A stretch of 64,000 nucleotides of DNA from Ornithinibacillus californiensis (lineage in GTDB: Bacteria; Bacillota; Bacilli; Bacillales; Amphibacillaceae), in assembly GCF_001038485.1 (NCBI RefSeq), contig NZ_LDUE01000021.1, positions 62,001 through 126,000 on the forward strand, in the 5' to 3' direction. The notes beneath the pieces were generated by a model that saw only the letters and a program-made list of their open reading frames with translations, was not told the DNA's origin and did not search any database. Within the stretch, counting starts at the first letter, position 1, and each line of letters begins with the position of its first letter. Of this stretch, positions 17,914 through 27,754 are shown in pieces. A program made the translations under genes and the position numbers.

Positions 17914-20900
17914 CTACATATTCCTTCTATACTGTCCGCCTACTTCGTAGAGGGCGTTGGTGATTTGGCCTAGGGAGGCTACTTTGACGGTTTCCATTAG
18001 TTCTTGGAAGATGTTTCCGCCGGTTGCGGCTACTTGTTTTAGGCTCTTTAGTGCTGGTTCGGTTTTGTCTTGGTGCTGTGCTTGGAATTTTTTAAGGTTT
18101 TGTATTTGTGTTTCTTTTTCTTCTTTGGTTGCTCGGGCTAATTCCATGGAATCTATTTCTTCTTCTGAAGGTGGGTTTGGATTTAGGTAGGTGTTTACCC
18201 CGATAATTGGTAGTTCACCTGAGTGTTTCTTCCCTTCGTAGTATAGTGATTCCTCTTGGATTTTCCCTCGTTGGTATTGGCGTTCCATTGCGCCTAAGAC
18301 GCCACCTCGGTCATTGATTCGTTCGAATTCTTGTAAAACTGCTTCTTCGACAAGGTCTGTGAGCTCATCAACAATAAATGAACCTTGTAGGGAGTTTTCG
18401 TTTTTCGTTAAACCAAATTCTCGGTTAATAATCATTTGAATTGCCATCGCTCGACGTACCGATTCCTCGGTTGGAGTCGTGATTGCCTCGTCATATGCAT
18501 TCGTATGAAGGGAATTCGTGTTATCTTGGATGGCGATTAATGCTTGTAATGTTGTTCGAATATCATTGAAATCAATTTCTTGTGCGTGCAGGGAGCGACC
18601 AGATGTTTGAATATGATATTTTAATTTTTGACTTCGCTCATTTGCACCATATTTATCACGCATCGTAATCGCCCAGATTCGGCGTGCGACACGGCCAATA
18701 ACCGTATATTCCGGATCTAACCCATTTGAGAAGAAGAACGATAAGTTCGGTGCAAATTTATTAATATCCATGCCACGGCTTAGATAGTACTCAACATACG
18801 TAAAGCCATTCGCCAGGGTAAATGCTAGCTGTGTAATAGGATTTGCTCCCGCTTCGGCAATATGATACCCAGAAATCGATACGGAATAATAATTACGGAC
18901 CTGCTGCTCAATAAAGTACTCTTGAATATCCCCCATCATCCGGAGGGCAAATTCTGTTGAGAAGATACATGTATTTTGACCTTGGTCTTCTTTTAAAATA
19001 TCTGCCTGAACCGTTCCACGAACAACCTTCAATGTCTCTGCCTTAATCGTTTCATATTCTTCGGCTGTTGGCTTACGTCCATTTTCCGCTTCGAACTTAT
19101 CTACTTGTTGGTCAATTGCTGTATTAAAGAACATTGCCAGAATAATCGGTGCTGGGCCGTTGATGGTCATTGAAACAGATGTGAGTGGATCGGTTAAATC
19201 AAAACCACTATACAACTTCTTCATATCCTCTAACGTACAAACGTTTACCCCACTCTCGCCTATCTTCCCATAAATATCAGGGCGATATGCTGGATCTTCG
19301 CCATATAAGGTTACCGAGTCGAACGCCGTAGATAAACGCTTCGCATCATCATTTCTAGATAAATAGTGGAAACGACGATTCGTACGTTCTGGTGTTCCTT
19401 CTCCTGCAAACTGGCGTGTTGGGTCTTCCCCTTTACGCTTGAATGGGAAAACACCTGCCGTAAACGGAAATGCTCCTGGCACGTTTTCCTTCAACTGCCA
19501 TAGCAAACGGTCTCCCCAGTCTACATACTTCGGAAAAGCAACCTTTGGAATTTTTAAGCCAGCAAGTGATTCCGTTGTAAGCTCCATTTTTATCTCTTTG
19601 TCTCGGACCTTAAACGTTATCGTATCGCCAGTATAACTCTCTTTCGTTTGATCCCAAGACTCCAATAATTGCTTTGCTTGAGGAGAAAGTTTTGCCTCAT
19701 ATGTTGTACACGTCGTCTTCAAAGGTGCTAATGCTCCCTCATCATCTACCAGCTGTAGTGCACCATGAAGCTGATATAGGCTTCTAGCGATTTCACTTTG
19801 TTCTTTTGCTAATTTATGATAGTTACGAACATGACTGGAAATCTCGCGCAAATAGTGACGACGTTCATTCGTAATAATTAAGTTTTGTTTTTCGGAAATC
19901 GCATGTCGGTCAAAATCAACCTGTTCATTCCAGTTGTAGTTTTCATTTAATTTATCTACTAGTGCGGCAAATAACGCATTGGTACCACTATCGTTAAACT
20001 GGCTAGCAATCGTTCCAAACACTGGGAAAGTTGTTTTATCCTGATGGAATAACATATGACTGCGCTCATATTGTTTACGAACTTGATTTAACGCATCCTC
20101 TGAACCTTTTTGTTCATATTTATTTATAACAATAAAGTCTGCGAAATCAATCATATCAATTTTCTCTAGCTGAGTCGGTGCCCCAAATTCAGACGTCATG
20201 ACATACATCGATAAGTCGGTAATTTCCGTTATCGCGGCATCACCCTGACCAATCCCACTCGTTTCGACCACGATTAGATCATAACCGGAAGCACGTGTAA
20301 CCTTAATTACATCCTCAATTGCTTTTGATAATTCACTTCTCGAGTCTCTTGTTGCTAAAGAGCGCATATAGACACGGTCTGTAAAAATAGCGTTCATCCG
20401 AATACGGTCGCCTAATAATGCACCACCGGTCTTCCGCTTCGTTGGATCAATGGAAATAATCGCTACTTTTCGCTCAGGTATCTCGTTTAAGAAACGACGA
20501 ATTACTTCATCGGTTAGTGAACTCTTCCCTGCACCACCTGTTCCGGTAATTCCAAGAACAGGAATATTTGGATTAGCAATTTTTCCTAATGCATCCAGGA
20601 CCTTATTTTTTTCTACCTCGTAGATTTCTTCATTCTCTACAAACGTAATGAGTCTCGCCATCGCTTGACGGTCTCCTGCTTGTAACTTTTCTAACTGTTG
20701 CTCGATATTTAATGGTGGTAAAAAGTCACACGTTTCCAGCATGAAGTTAATCATACCTTGAAGGCCATTTTTGCGACCGTCTTCTGGAGAAAAGATTCTT
20801 GTTACTCCATACTGGTGCAGTTCCTTGATTTCACGCGGAATGATAACTCCACCGCCACCACCGAAAACTTTAATATGGTCTGCGCCTAATTCTTTCAGTA

Positions 20901-21159
20901 AATCAACCATATATTTAAAATATTCCACATGCCCACCTTGATAAGAAGAGATAGCAATTCCTTGCACATCTTCCTGAATCGCGGCATGAACGACTTCTTC
21001 TACCGAACGATTGTGGCCAAGGTGAATGACCTCTGCACCACTTGCTTGCAAAATTCGGCGCATGATATTAATCGATGCATCATGGCCATCAAAAAGACTT
21101 GATGCGGTAACAAAGCGAACAGGATGCTTTGTTTTAATCGGTGCTACTTGTACCATCAT
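17914..21159 (-). CDS. icmF: Fused isobutyryl-CoA mutase IcmF
   Basis: Adenosylcobalamin-dependent isomerase interconverting isobutyryl-CoA and n-butyryl-CoA (some homologues act on pivalyl- or isovaleryl-CoA). The 1081 residues follow the IcmF order. A B12-binding domain comes first (DGHD at 24-27, GGGGGVI near 95). A MeaI-type GTPase follows, with P-loop [12 protein letters not shown] near 205 and [14 protein letters not shown] near 295. The large substrate-binding TIM barrel starts at about residue 540. The start is at 21159 behind GGAGG. It is the last gene of a run with thiolase, dehydrogenase and acyl-CoA dehydrogenases, pointing to branched-chain/short-chain acyl-CoA catabolism. Confidence 0.95.
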   Translation of the reverse strand: MMVQVAPIKTKHPVRFVTASSLFDGHDASINIMRRILQASGAEVIHLGHNRSVEEVVHAAIQEDVQGIAISSYQGGHVEYFKYMVDLLKELGADHIKVFGGGGGVIIPREIKELHQYGVTRIFSPEDGRKNGLQGMINFMLETCDFLPPLNIEQQLEKLQAGDRQAMARLITFVENEEIYEVEKNKVLDALGKIANPNIPVLGITGTGGAGKSSLTDEVIRRFLNEIPERKVAIISIDPTKRKTGGALLGDRIRMNAIFTDRVYMRSLATRDSRSELSKAIEDVIKVTRASGYDLIVVETSGIGQGDAAITEITDLSMYVMTSEFGAPTQLEKIDMIDFADFIVINKYEQKGSEDALNQVRKQYERSHMLFHQDKTTFPVFGTIASQFNDSGTNALFAALVDKLNENYNWNEQVDFDRHAISEKQNLIITNERRHYLREISSHVRNYHKLAKEQSEIARSLYQLHGALQLVDDEGALAPLKTTCTTYEAKLSPQAKQLLESWDQTKESYTGDTITFKVRDKEIKMELTTESLAGLKIPKVAFPKYVDWGDRLLWQLKENVPGAFPFTAGVFPFKRKGEDPTRQFAGEGTPERTNRRFHYLSRNDDAKRLSTAFDSVTLYGEDPAYRPDIYGKIGESGVNVCTLEDMKKLYSGFDLTDPLTSVSMTINGPAPIILAMFFNTAIDQQVDKFEAENGRKPTAEEYETIKAETLKVVRGTVQADILKEDQGQNTCIFSTEFALRMMGDIQEYFIEQQVRNYYSVSISGYHIAEAGANPITQLAFTLANGFTYVEYYLSRGMDINKFAPNLSFFFSNGLDPEYTVIGRVARRIWAITMRDKYGANERSQKLKYHIQTSGRSLHAQEIDFNDIRTTLQALIAIQDNTNSLHTNAYDEAITTPTEESVRRAMAIQMIINREFGLTKNENSLQGSFIVDELTDLVEEAVLQEFERINDRGGVLGAMERQYQRGKIQEESLYYEGKKHSGELPIIGVNTYLNPNPPSEEEIDSMELARATKEEKETQIQNLKKFQAQHQDKTEPALKSLKQVAATGGNIFQELMETVKVASLGQITNALYEVGGQYRRNM

Positions 21160-21798
21160 CTAACCCTCCATTTTAGTCGGTTTATACTCAATCCCTAGCG
21201 CAGCGAACGTGAAGGTAAGCTGTTTAGCGATATATTCTTCTAACGTAAATTCCTTTTGTAACATCCATCTGCGAAAGCCCCACATATGCCCTTGAATTAA
21301 GATGTTATTTGCGAGTAGCGTTGTATCTTGTTTAGGTAACGCATGCGGGAGACACGTAATGATGGCCTTTTCTAACATGGCCGCCATCTCTCGTTCCTTG
21401 TCTAAAATAGCACTTCTCGTTTCTTTACTTAACGATTTCACTTCTTGGTATAAAATTAAAATTTCTTCCTGCATATCATCCATTAGTCGGAAGAAAGAAG
21501 TAATCACATTTTCAAGATTCTCCGTTGATGGCTGATTGAGATCAACTACCGCTTCTAGACGTTTTTCCACCTCGCCATGAATCGATTCACAGACAAGGTA
21601 TAGCACATCCTCTTTCGTTCGAATGTATTCATAAAGGGTGCCTATACTAAATCCAGACTCTTTGGCAATTTCTCTCGTCGTTGTACGGTGAAATCCTTTT
21701 TCTTTAAACAACGTTAAGGCACCTTTGATCATTTGATCGCGCCTTTTCTTAATCAATTCCTCATCTTTCACAGAAGATAGAACCTTATTTTCCTTCAT
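21160..21798 (-). CDS. TetR family regulator of the acyl-CoA operon
   Basis: A 212-residue TetR-type repressor. The N-terminal HTH (about residues 18-62) reads MIKGALTLFKEKGFHRTTTREIAKES then IGTLYEYIRTKEDVL. The C-terminal ligand domain is poorly conserved. The start is the ATG at 21798 after AAGGGAG, four bases past the meaB stop. Extending to 21903 would overlap meaB. It lies inside the operon between meaB and icmF, so it likely senses an acyl-CoA and represses this cluster. The dyad at 27688-27701 is the candidate operator. Confidence 0.9.
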   Translation of the reverse strand: MKENKVLSSVKDEELIKKRRDQMIKGALTLFKEKGFHRTTTREIAKESGFSIGTLYEYIRTKEDVLYLVCESIHGEVEKRLEAVVDLNQPSTENLENVITSFFRLMDDMQEEILILYQEVKSLSKETRSAILDKEREMAAMLEKAIITCLPHALPKQDTTLLANNILIQGHMWGFRRWMLQKEFTLEEYIAKQLTFTFAALGIEYKPTKMEG

Positions 21799-21802
21799 AC
21801 GG

Positions 21803-22735
21803 CTATCTCCCTTCTTTTTTCCATTTCGTATACCAGTCACTTGCAAGTTTGTAAGGATCTGTGTGGATCTGTTTATTAGAAAAATCCGGATGTGTTTGCA
21901 CAAACTGGTTTACATCACGCCAAATTTCCTCACGTATAAGTTCCAGCACTTCTAACTCATGTTGCATCTCTCTACGCTTTTTTCCGTCATCGGTATTGTA
22001 TAAATAGGTGTGGTGCTCCTTGAATTTTTCCCAAAGCGTATCAATACCTTCATCTTCCGTCGTAATTGTTTTTACAATTGCGGTTTCATGCTCATCGGTT
22101 CTTGTGATATGAACGAGCTCCCTGAGTAACGCCCTAAGTTTCCCAACACCTGGAAGATCTGCTTTATTAATAACGAAAAGGTCCGCAATTTCCATAATTC
22201 CAGCTTTGAAAATCTGGAGGACATCGCCACTATTTGGTGTTAAGACAACAGCTGTCGTATCAACGATTTTCATAATATCAAGCTCCGATTGTCCAACCCC
22301 AACAGTCTCAACAATAATCACATCAAAACCAAAGGCATCACAAATTCGGATGGCATCCTTTGTGGCACGAGCAAGACCACCTAGACTACCTCGGGTTGCC
22401 ATGCTACGTATATATACCCCATCATCGGTAAAATGTTCATTCATTCGCACCCGGTCACCGAGTAAAGCTCCCCCACTGAACGGACTCGTTGGATCAACGG
22501 CAATAACTGCAACAGTTTTCCCTTCCGCACGTATGTGAGAAATTAATCGGTTTACAAGGGAGCTCTTGCCTGCCCCAGGAGAACCAGTTAGCCCGATAAA
22601 CATGCCATTCTTTTTAATGGAATAGGCATCCTGCATAATTTGCAGTTTATCTTCATGATCATTTTCAACCAATGTGATTGCTCGTGCCAAAGCACGGATA
22701 TCCTTCTTAGCAATCCGTTCTACTAACTGGTGCAT
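21803..22735 (-). CDS. meaB: MeaB/ArgK-type GTPase (B12-mutase chaperone)
   Basis: A 310-residue G3E P-loop GTPase that protects and reloads adenosylcobalamin-dependent acyl-CoA mutases. It has P-loop GLTGSPGAGKSS near residue 50, DVIIVETVGVGQSE near 145 and the NKAD-type guanine motif VINKADLPG near 193. IcmF already contains its own fused G domain, and no stand-alone methylmalonyl-CoA mutase gene is in this window. The partner must therefore be IcmF or a mutase encoded elsewhere. It starts 16 bp after acdA. Confidence 0.93.
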   Translation of the reverse strand: MHQLVERIAKKDIRALARAITLVENDHEDKLQIMQDAYSIKKNGMFIGLTGSPGAGKSSLVNRLISHIRAEGKTVAVIAVDPTSPFSGGALLGDRVRMNEHFTDDGVYIRSMATRGSLGGLARATKDAIRICDAFGFDVIIVETVGVGQSELDIMKIVDTTAVVLTPNSGDVLQIFKAGIMEIADLFVINKADLPGVGKLRALLRELVHITRTDEHETAIVKTITTEDEGIDTLWEKFKEHHTYLYNTDDGKKRREMQHELEVLELIREEIWRDVNQFVQTHPDFSNKQIHTDPYKLASDWYTKWKKEGR

Positions 22736-22751
22736 CCTAAAGACTCCCTTT

Positions 22752-23891
22752 CTACTTCGTTACCATTCGACCAATTACTAGTCGTTGAACTTCTTGTGTT
22801 CCTTCATAGATTTGTGTGATTTTCGCATCACGCATATAGCGCTCTACCGGATAATCCTTTGTATAACCGTAGCCACCATATACTTGAACCGCTTCAACGG
22901 TAGCTTTCATTGCTATATCTCCAGCGAATAGTTTGGACATTGCAGATGCTTTACCATATGGTAGACCTTCTGATTCTAACCATGCTGCTTGATAGGTTAA
23001 TAGACGAGCCGCTTCAATCTCTGTTGCCATATCTGCTAGTTTGAAAGAAATCCCTTGGTTATGGGCAATTGGTTTACCGAACTGTTCGCGCTCTTTTGCA
23101 TATCCAGCAGCGGCATCTAATGCTCCTTGAGCGATACCAACTGCTTGTGCAGCGATACCGTTACGACCGCCATCTAACGTCGTCATCGCAACCTTAAAGC
23201 CTTCTCCTTCCGCACCAAGTAGGTTTTCCTTTGGCACGCGGCAATTTTCAAAAATTAGCTCCGTTGTTGGTGAAGAACGAATGCCTAGCTTTTTCTCTTT
23301 TTTACCGAATGAAAAGCCTTCTGTTCCTTTTTCCACTATAAAGGCACTAATTCCTTTATGGCGCGCATCCACATCTGTTTTGGCAAATACGACATAAATA
23401 TCGGCAACGCCACCATTGGTAATCCATACTTTGTTTCCATTGAGGATATAATGATCGCCATCTAATTTCGCTGTTGTTCTCATGGAAGCTACATCACTTC
23501 CTGCACCAGGCTCGGATAACGCATATGCTCCTAGCGCTTCCCCTGTTGCTAAACGATATAGGAAGTTTTTCTTCTGTGCTTCATTTCCGTATTTATATAT
23601 TGGCCAGCTAGCTAGGGAAAGGTGAGCCGATAGAGTAACCCCAGTTGAAGCACATACTCTAGATAGTTCTTCTACAGCAATCACGTAGCTCACATAATCT
23701 GCACCAATGCCGCCGTACTCTTCGGGCCAAGGAATTCCTGTTAGACCTAGTTCTGCCATTTTATCAAAAATTGCTCTGTCAAAGCGCTCTTCTTCGTCAC
23801 GCTCCGCTGCAGTGGGTTCTACTTCTTTTCTCGCAAAATCTTGGACCATTTTACGTAGCATTTCTTGTTCTTCGGTTAGTTGAAAGTTCAT
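22752..23891 (-). CDS. acdA: Short-chain acyl-CoA dehydrogenase AcdA
   Basis: FAD-dependent alpha,beta-dehydrogenation of short-chain acyl-CoA, passing electrons to ETF. The 379 residues show the family signatures [11 protein letters not shown] (ACAD signature 1, near 125) and [23 protein letters not shown] (signature 2). The catalytic glutamate is in QIYEGTQE. It is about 60% similar by eye to its neighbour at 23904-25037, so the pair arose by duplication. The start is at 23891 behind GGGGG. In B. subtilis acdA is next to fadF and rpoE. Here the mmg-like genes separate them. Confidence 0.93.
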   Translation of the reverse strand: MNFQLTEEQEMLRKMVQDFARKEVEPTAAERDEEERFDRAIFDKMAELGLTGIPWPEEYGGIGADYVSYVIAVEELSRVCASTGVTLSAHLSLASWPIYKYGNEAQKKNFLYRLATGEALGAYALSEPGAGSDVASMRTTAKLDGDHYILNGNKVWITNGGVADIYVVFAKTDVDARHKGISAFIVEKGTEGFSFGKKEKKLGIRSSPTTELIFENCRVPKENLLGAEGEGFKVAMTTLDGGRNGIAAQAVGIAQGALDAAAGYAKEREQFGKPIAHNQGISFKLADMATEIEAARLLTYQAAWLESEGLPYGKASAMSKLFAGDIAMKATVEAVQVYGGYGYTKDYPVERYMRDAKITQIYEGTQEVQRLVIGRMVTK

Positions 23892-23903
23892 TTTGTTAGC
23901 CCC

Positions 23904-25037
23904 CTATTTCAGTAAATTATTCGCAATTACAATATGTTGAATTTCATTTGTTCCTTCATAGATCTGCGTAATCTTCGCATCTCGGAATAGTCGTTCCACT
24001 GGATATTCTTCCGTATAGCCGTAGCCACCGAAAATCTGTACCGCTTCGACCGCAGCCTTCATTGCTGTGTTGGAAGCAAACATCTTCGCCATGGATGCCT
24101 CTTTCACACAAGGTATATTCTTCTCAATCATCGATGCTGCTCGATAGACTAATAGTTTTGCAGCCTCAATTTCGGTTGCCATGTCCGCTAGTTTAAACGA
24201 TACCCCTTGGTTATGAGCAATCGGTTTGCCGAATTGTTCTCGCTCTTTCGCATAGTTAGCCGCATGCTCTAAGGCTGCTTCTGCAATCCCTAGCGCTTGT
24301 GCCGCGATACCAACTCTTCCTTTATTCAGGTTAGCCATGGCGATTTTAAAGCCATCGCCTTCTTTACCAAGGAGTTGTTCTTTTGGAATTCGACAACCTT
24401 CAAATGTCAGCTGAACCGTACTTGAGCCATGGAGACCCATTTTCTTTTCTTGTTTTCCGATAATAAAGCCTTCCGTACCCTTTTCAACAATAAAAGCACT
24501 AATCCCATTCGCACCTGGAGCAGTTCTAGCAAATGTAATATATACATCCGCTGCTTCCCCATTGGTAATAAAGACTTTCGAGCCATTTAAGATATAGTGA
24601 TCCCCATCTAGCTTGGCGGATGTCTTCAAGCCTTTTGCATCTGATCCTGCCTGCGGTTCTGTTAAAGCAAATGCACCAAGATACTCACCTGTTGCTAGTT
24701 TCGGTACATATTTTTCCTTTTGTTCCTCTGTACCAAAGAAAAGAATTGGATTGGTACCAACAGAGGTGTGTACGGATAAAATGACGCCTAATGCTGCACT
24801 TACTTTAGAAAGTTCATTAATTGCAATAATGTACGAAATATAATCCATCCCAGCTCCTTGATACTCTTCAGGAATTGGAATCCCCATAATACCAAGTTCG
24901 CCCATCTTCCGCACAAGTTCAATCGGAAAACGTTCTTCCTGTTCCATTCTTTCTATTTCAGGCAAAACTTCCTTTTGGGCAAAGTCCTGAACCATCTTCC
25001 GCATCATTTGCTGTTCGTCGGTGAACTTGAAATGCAT
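23904..25037 (-). CDS. mmgC: Acyl-CoA dehydrogenase MmgC-like
   Basis: A second acyl-CoA dehydrogenase, 377 residues. It has [35 protein letters not shown] and the catalytic glutamate in QIYEGTNE. It resembles B. subtilis MmgC (methylcitrate-type cluster) and other short/branched-chain ACADs. It is followed by acdA with a 12-bp gap. Substrate preference between straight and branched C4-C5 acyl-CoA cannot be read from sequence. Linkage to icmF favours isobutyryl- or butyryl-CoA. Confidence 0.9.
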   Translation of the reverse strand: MHFKFTDEQQMMRKMVQDFAQKEVLPEIERMEQEERFPIELVRKMGELGIMGIPIPEEYQGAGMDYISYIIAINELSKVSAALGVILSVHTSVGTNPILFFGTEEQKEKYVPKLATGEYLGAFALTEPQAGSDAKGLKTSAKLDGDHYILNGSKVFITNGEAADVYITFARTAPGANGISAFIVEKGTEGFIIGKQEKKMGLHGSSTVQLTFEGCRIPKEQLLGKEGDGFKIAMANLNKGRVGIAAQALGIAEAALEHAANYAKEREQFGKPIAHNQGVSFKLADMATEIEAAKLLVYRAASMIEKNIPCVKEASMAKMFASNTAMKAAVEAVQIFGGYGYTEEYPVERLFRDAKITQIYEGTNEIQHIVIANNLLK

Positions 25038-25076
25038 GGTTTGCCCCCCTCTCCTATGATGTCACGCTGTGTCGTA

Positions 25077-25922
25077 CTAGTCGTACTGATAAAATCCACG
25101 TCCAGATTTTTTACCAAGCCAGCCCGCTTTGACATACTTTCGCAGTAGAGGACATGGACGGTATTTGCTGTCTCCAAAACCTTCATGCAACACTTCCATG
25201 ATATATAAACATGTATCAAGTCCAATAAAATCAGCTAGTTGCAATGGTCCCATCGGATGATTCATTCCAAGTTTCATGACGGTATCAATGTCTTCCACCG
25301 AAGCTACCCCTTCATATAAGGTATAAATCGCTTCGTTAATCATTGGCATTAAAATACGGTTGGACACAAAGCCTGGAAAATCATTCACTTCAACAGGAGT
25401 CTTGTTCAACTTGTGTGTCATTGCTTCAATTGCTTGATATGTTTCATCACTAGTCTGTAACCCACGAATGATCTCTACTAGTTTCATCACAGGAACTGGA
25501 TTCATAAAATGCATTCCAATGACTTGTTCCGGTCTATTGGTAGCGCTTGCAATTTCTGTGATAGGAAGTGAAGAAGTGTTGGATGCAAGAATCGCATGTG
25601 CTGGTGTAATCTCATCTAATTGCTTGAATACACTCTCTTTTACGTCCATATTTTCTACGACTGCTTCAATAACTAAATCACAGTTTTGCGCATCTTGTAG
25701 GGAAGTGGATGGCGTTAATCTAGCTAGCGTGTCTACCTTTTCCGTTTCTGTCATACGCCCCTTATCTACAGCACGTGATAAGAGCTTCTCAATATTTTTC
25801 ATTCCTTTTTCTAAAGCCGCTTCATTCATATCATTTAAAAATACTTGGTACCCTGACTGTGCACAGACTTGAGCAATTCCTGCCCCCATTTGTCCGGCAC
25901 CGATTACCATTACAGTTTTCAT
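25077..25922 (-). CDS. mmgB: 3-hydroxybutyryl-CoA dehydrogenase
   Basis: NAD(P)-dependent oxidation of 3-hydroxyacyl-CoA to 3-ketoacyl-CoA. The 281 residues begin with the Rossmann loop [13 protein letters not shown]. The catalytic His lies in [15 protein letters not shown], and the C-terminal dimer domain contains [18 protein letters not shown]. The start is the ATG at 25922, seven bases after AGGAGGT. A GTG at 25931 lies in that site. It precedes mmgC by 39 bp and follows mmgA, but tandem array 2 lies between mmgA and this gene. Confidence 0.95.
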   Translation of the reverse strand: MKTVMVIGAGQMGAGIAQVCAQSGYQVFLNDMNEAALEKGMKNIEKLLSRAVDKGRMTETEKVDTLARLTPSTSLQDAQNCDLVIEAVVENMDVKESVFKQLDEITPAHAILASNTSSLPITEIASATNRPEQVIGMHFMNPVPVMKLVEIIRGLQTSDETYQAIEAMTHKLNKTPVEVNDFPGFVSNRILMPMINEAIYTLYEGVASVEDIDTVMKLGMNHPMGPLQLADFIGLDTCLYIMEVLHEGFGDSKYRPCPLLRKYVKAGWLGKKSGRGFYQYD

Positions 25923-26028
25923 GTGTTGCACCTCCTGTGTTTACTTGGAGCCAGAAAAGTAGTTTGGTAGGTTAATAGATTATAGTGGGCTTTTCTGGCA
26001 ATTTTTTTTGACGTGTCGTGTTATACGC

Positions 26029-26224
26029 CAACCGTTATTCAGGAAACATCGACCGTTTTTGGCCATATATCAACCGTTTTCCAAAAACTTCAACCGTTTT
26101 TGACCATATATCAACCGTTATCCAGAAACTTCAACCGTTTTTGATTATATATCAACCGTTCTCCCGAAACTTCAACCGTTTTTTGGGAATATCAACCATT
26201 TGCGCCAGTATATCAACCAAACCA
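26029..26224 (-). repeat. 20/21-bp tandem array, GGTTGAT core (array 2)
   Basis: Read on the plus strand as ATCAACC/TTCAACC. CAACC-type cores start at 26029, 26050, 26071, 26091, 26112, 26132, 26153, 26173, 26193 and 26214, with spacing 21,21,20,21,20,21,20,20,21 (mean 20.6). Two unit types alternate: CCGTTTTTG...ATATATCAA (21 bp) and CCGTTWTCC...AAACTTCAA (20 bp), a clear 41-bp dimer. The array fills the mmgA-mmgB spacer inside an operon. GGTTGAT is on the transcribed-sense (minus) strand. The ORF at 26018-26302 is spurious. Confidence 0.92.
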
Positions 26225-26230
26225 ATAAAA

Positions 26231-27418
26231 TTACTCTCCTGCTACCTCAATCAATACCGCATCACCTTGACCGCCACCACTACAGATTGCAGCGATTCCT
26301 AATCCACCACCACGACGTTTTAGCTCATTAATTAGTGTTAGGATAATACGAGAGCCACTTGCCCCAATTGGGTGTCCAAGTGCAACCGCTCCACCGTTTA
26401 CGTTTACTTTTTCCGGATCAAGATCAGCAATTACCGAGCTAGCTAGCGATACAGCTGCGAATGCTTCGTTAATTTCGTATAAATCAATATCATCTTTTGT
26501 ATAACCTGTTTTTTCTAATAGTGCATTAATTACGATACCAGGTGTTTTCGGGAAGTCTTTTGCTTCTACAGCAACTTCCGCATGACCAAGAATGGTTGCT
26601 AATGGCTTTTTGCCAAGGCTAGCTGCTTTTTCGTCAGACATGATAACAAATGCCGCTGCACCGTCATTAATTCCTGGTGCGTTACCAGCAGTTATTGTGC
26701 CGTCTTTATCAAAAGCAGGTCTAAGCTTTGCTAACACTTCTAAACTAGTATCTTTTCTTGGTGCTTCATCTTTGTCGATTAAAACAGGATCGCCTTTACG
26801 CTGTGGGATTTCAACAGCAACGATTTCTTCATTAAATTTTCCTTCTTCGATTGCTTTCACCGCACGCATATGACTACGATACGACCATTCATCTTGAGCT
26901 TCACGAGTTAAACTAAATTCATCCGCTGTAGAGTTCCCGTAAGTACCCATGTGTGCCCCTGTAAAGGAACATGTTAGCCCATCATGAATCATCATGTCGA
27001 CAACGCGTTTATCGCCCATACGGTTCCCCCAGCGTGCATCAGGTAAGAAATACGGTGCGTTACTCATGCTTTCCATTCCACCTGCGACGATGACATCTTC
27101 TTCTCCTAGGCGAATTAACATATCCGCTAGAGTGACACTACGAAGGCCGGAAGCACATACTTTATTGATTGTTTCCGTTTTTACATCCCAAGGAAGACCT
27201 GCTTCACGTGATGCTTGACGAGATGGTAATTGCCCTTGGCCACCTTGCAATACATTCCCCATGATAACTTCGCCAACTTCTGTGCCATCCATTCCTGCGC
27301 GTTCTAGTGCTGCTTTGATTGCTTTACCACCTAATTGGGAAGCTGTTAGAGCTTTTAGCCCTCCACCGAATTTTCCGAAAGGGGTTCTAGCCCCAGATAC
27401 GATTACAGATTTTTTCAT
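26231..27418 (-). CDS. mmgA: Acetyl-CoA C-acetyltransferase (thiolase)
   Basis: Thiolytic cleavage or condensation of acetoacetyl-CoA and 3-ketoacyl-CoA. The 395-residue protein has the acyl-accepting cysteine in [14 protein letters not shown] near residue 88. The C-terminal signatures are [17 protein letters not shown] and the second catalytic cysteine in CSGGGQGDA. The start is the ATG at 27418 after GAGGAGG. The 5' extension to 27568 reads into the GC-rich repeat and is not coding. It is the first gene of the mmgA-mmgB-mmgC-acdA-meaB-tetR-icmF run. Confidence 0.95.
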   Translation of the reverse strand: MKKSVIVSGARTPFGKFGGGLKALTASQLGGKAIKAALERAGMDGTEVGEVIMGNVLQGGQGQLPSRQASREAGLPWDVKTETINKVCASGLRSVTLADMLIRLGEEDVIVAGGMESMSNAPYFLPDARWGNRMGDKRVVDMMIHDGLTCSFTGAHMGTYGNSTADEFSLTREAQDEWSYRSHMRAVKAIEEGKFNEEIVAVEIPQRKGDPVLIDKDEAPRKDTSLEVLAKLRPAFDKDGTITAGNAPGINDGAAAFVIMSDEKAASLGKKPLATILGHAEVAVEAKDFPKTPGIVINALLEKTGYTKDDIDLYEINEAFAAVSLASSVIADLDPEKVNVNGGAVALGHPIGASGSRIILTLINELKRRGGGLGIAAICSGGGQGDAVLIEVAGE

Positions 27419-27484
27419 GTTACTTTTCCTCCTCTTTTTCTCATTATCATTAATTTTATTTAGACTTGTTGTGAGGCCAAGCCC

Positions 27485-27602
27485 GCGATCCGAATACACT
27501 CCGCTTTCCTGCGGGTGACCGGTAAGCCTCCTCGAGCTAAAGCTCTTGCGGGGTCTCACCCTGGTCACTTCTCCCGCGGGAGTCTCCGTGTATTCGGCCC
27601 GC
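27485..27602 (-). repeat. GC-rich structured repeat, short form (copy 4)
   Basis: GCGATCCGAATACAC (27485-27499) faces GTGTATTCGGCCCGC (27588-27602). Thirteen of 15 positions pair, the two mismatches being near the base. In the minus orientation GGTGAG pairs with CTTACC through one G-U wobble. Read on the plus strand the same position is an A-C mismatch, which favours the minus strand as the functional RNA. It lies 67-184 bp upstream of the mmgA start, so probably in the mmgA leader. Confidence 0.8.
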
Positions 27603-27687
27603 TCAGAGCCATTTACTAATAGAACAGCTAAAACCTATTAATCTTTTTAAAACAATTTATGTTAATTTTCATTATGCCTCATACGAT

Positions 27688-27701
27688 TGAACGCTCGCTC
27701 A
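27688..27701. promoter_or_regulatory. Candidate TetR-type operator upstream of mmgA
   Basis: TGAACGCTCGCTCA is an imperfect dyad of the form TGARCG-NN-CGYTCA, the kind bound by acyl-CoA-sensing TetR repressors. It lies 270 bp before the mmgA ATG and just past the fadF terminator, where the operon promoter should be. A -10-like CATAAT follows on the minus strand, but I see no good -35. Confidence 0.4.
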
Positions 27702-27714
27702 GTGTGTTTTCTTG

Positions 27715-27751
27715 AAATAAGAGGGGTGCTTTTGAAGGACCCCTCTTATTT
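27715..27751 (-). terminator. Terminator of fadF
   Basis: AATAAGAGGGG and its complement flank a 13-nt loop directly after the fadF stop. It separates fadF from the mmgA operon. Confidence 0.75.
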
Positions 27752-27754
27752 AAC

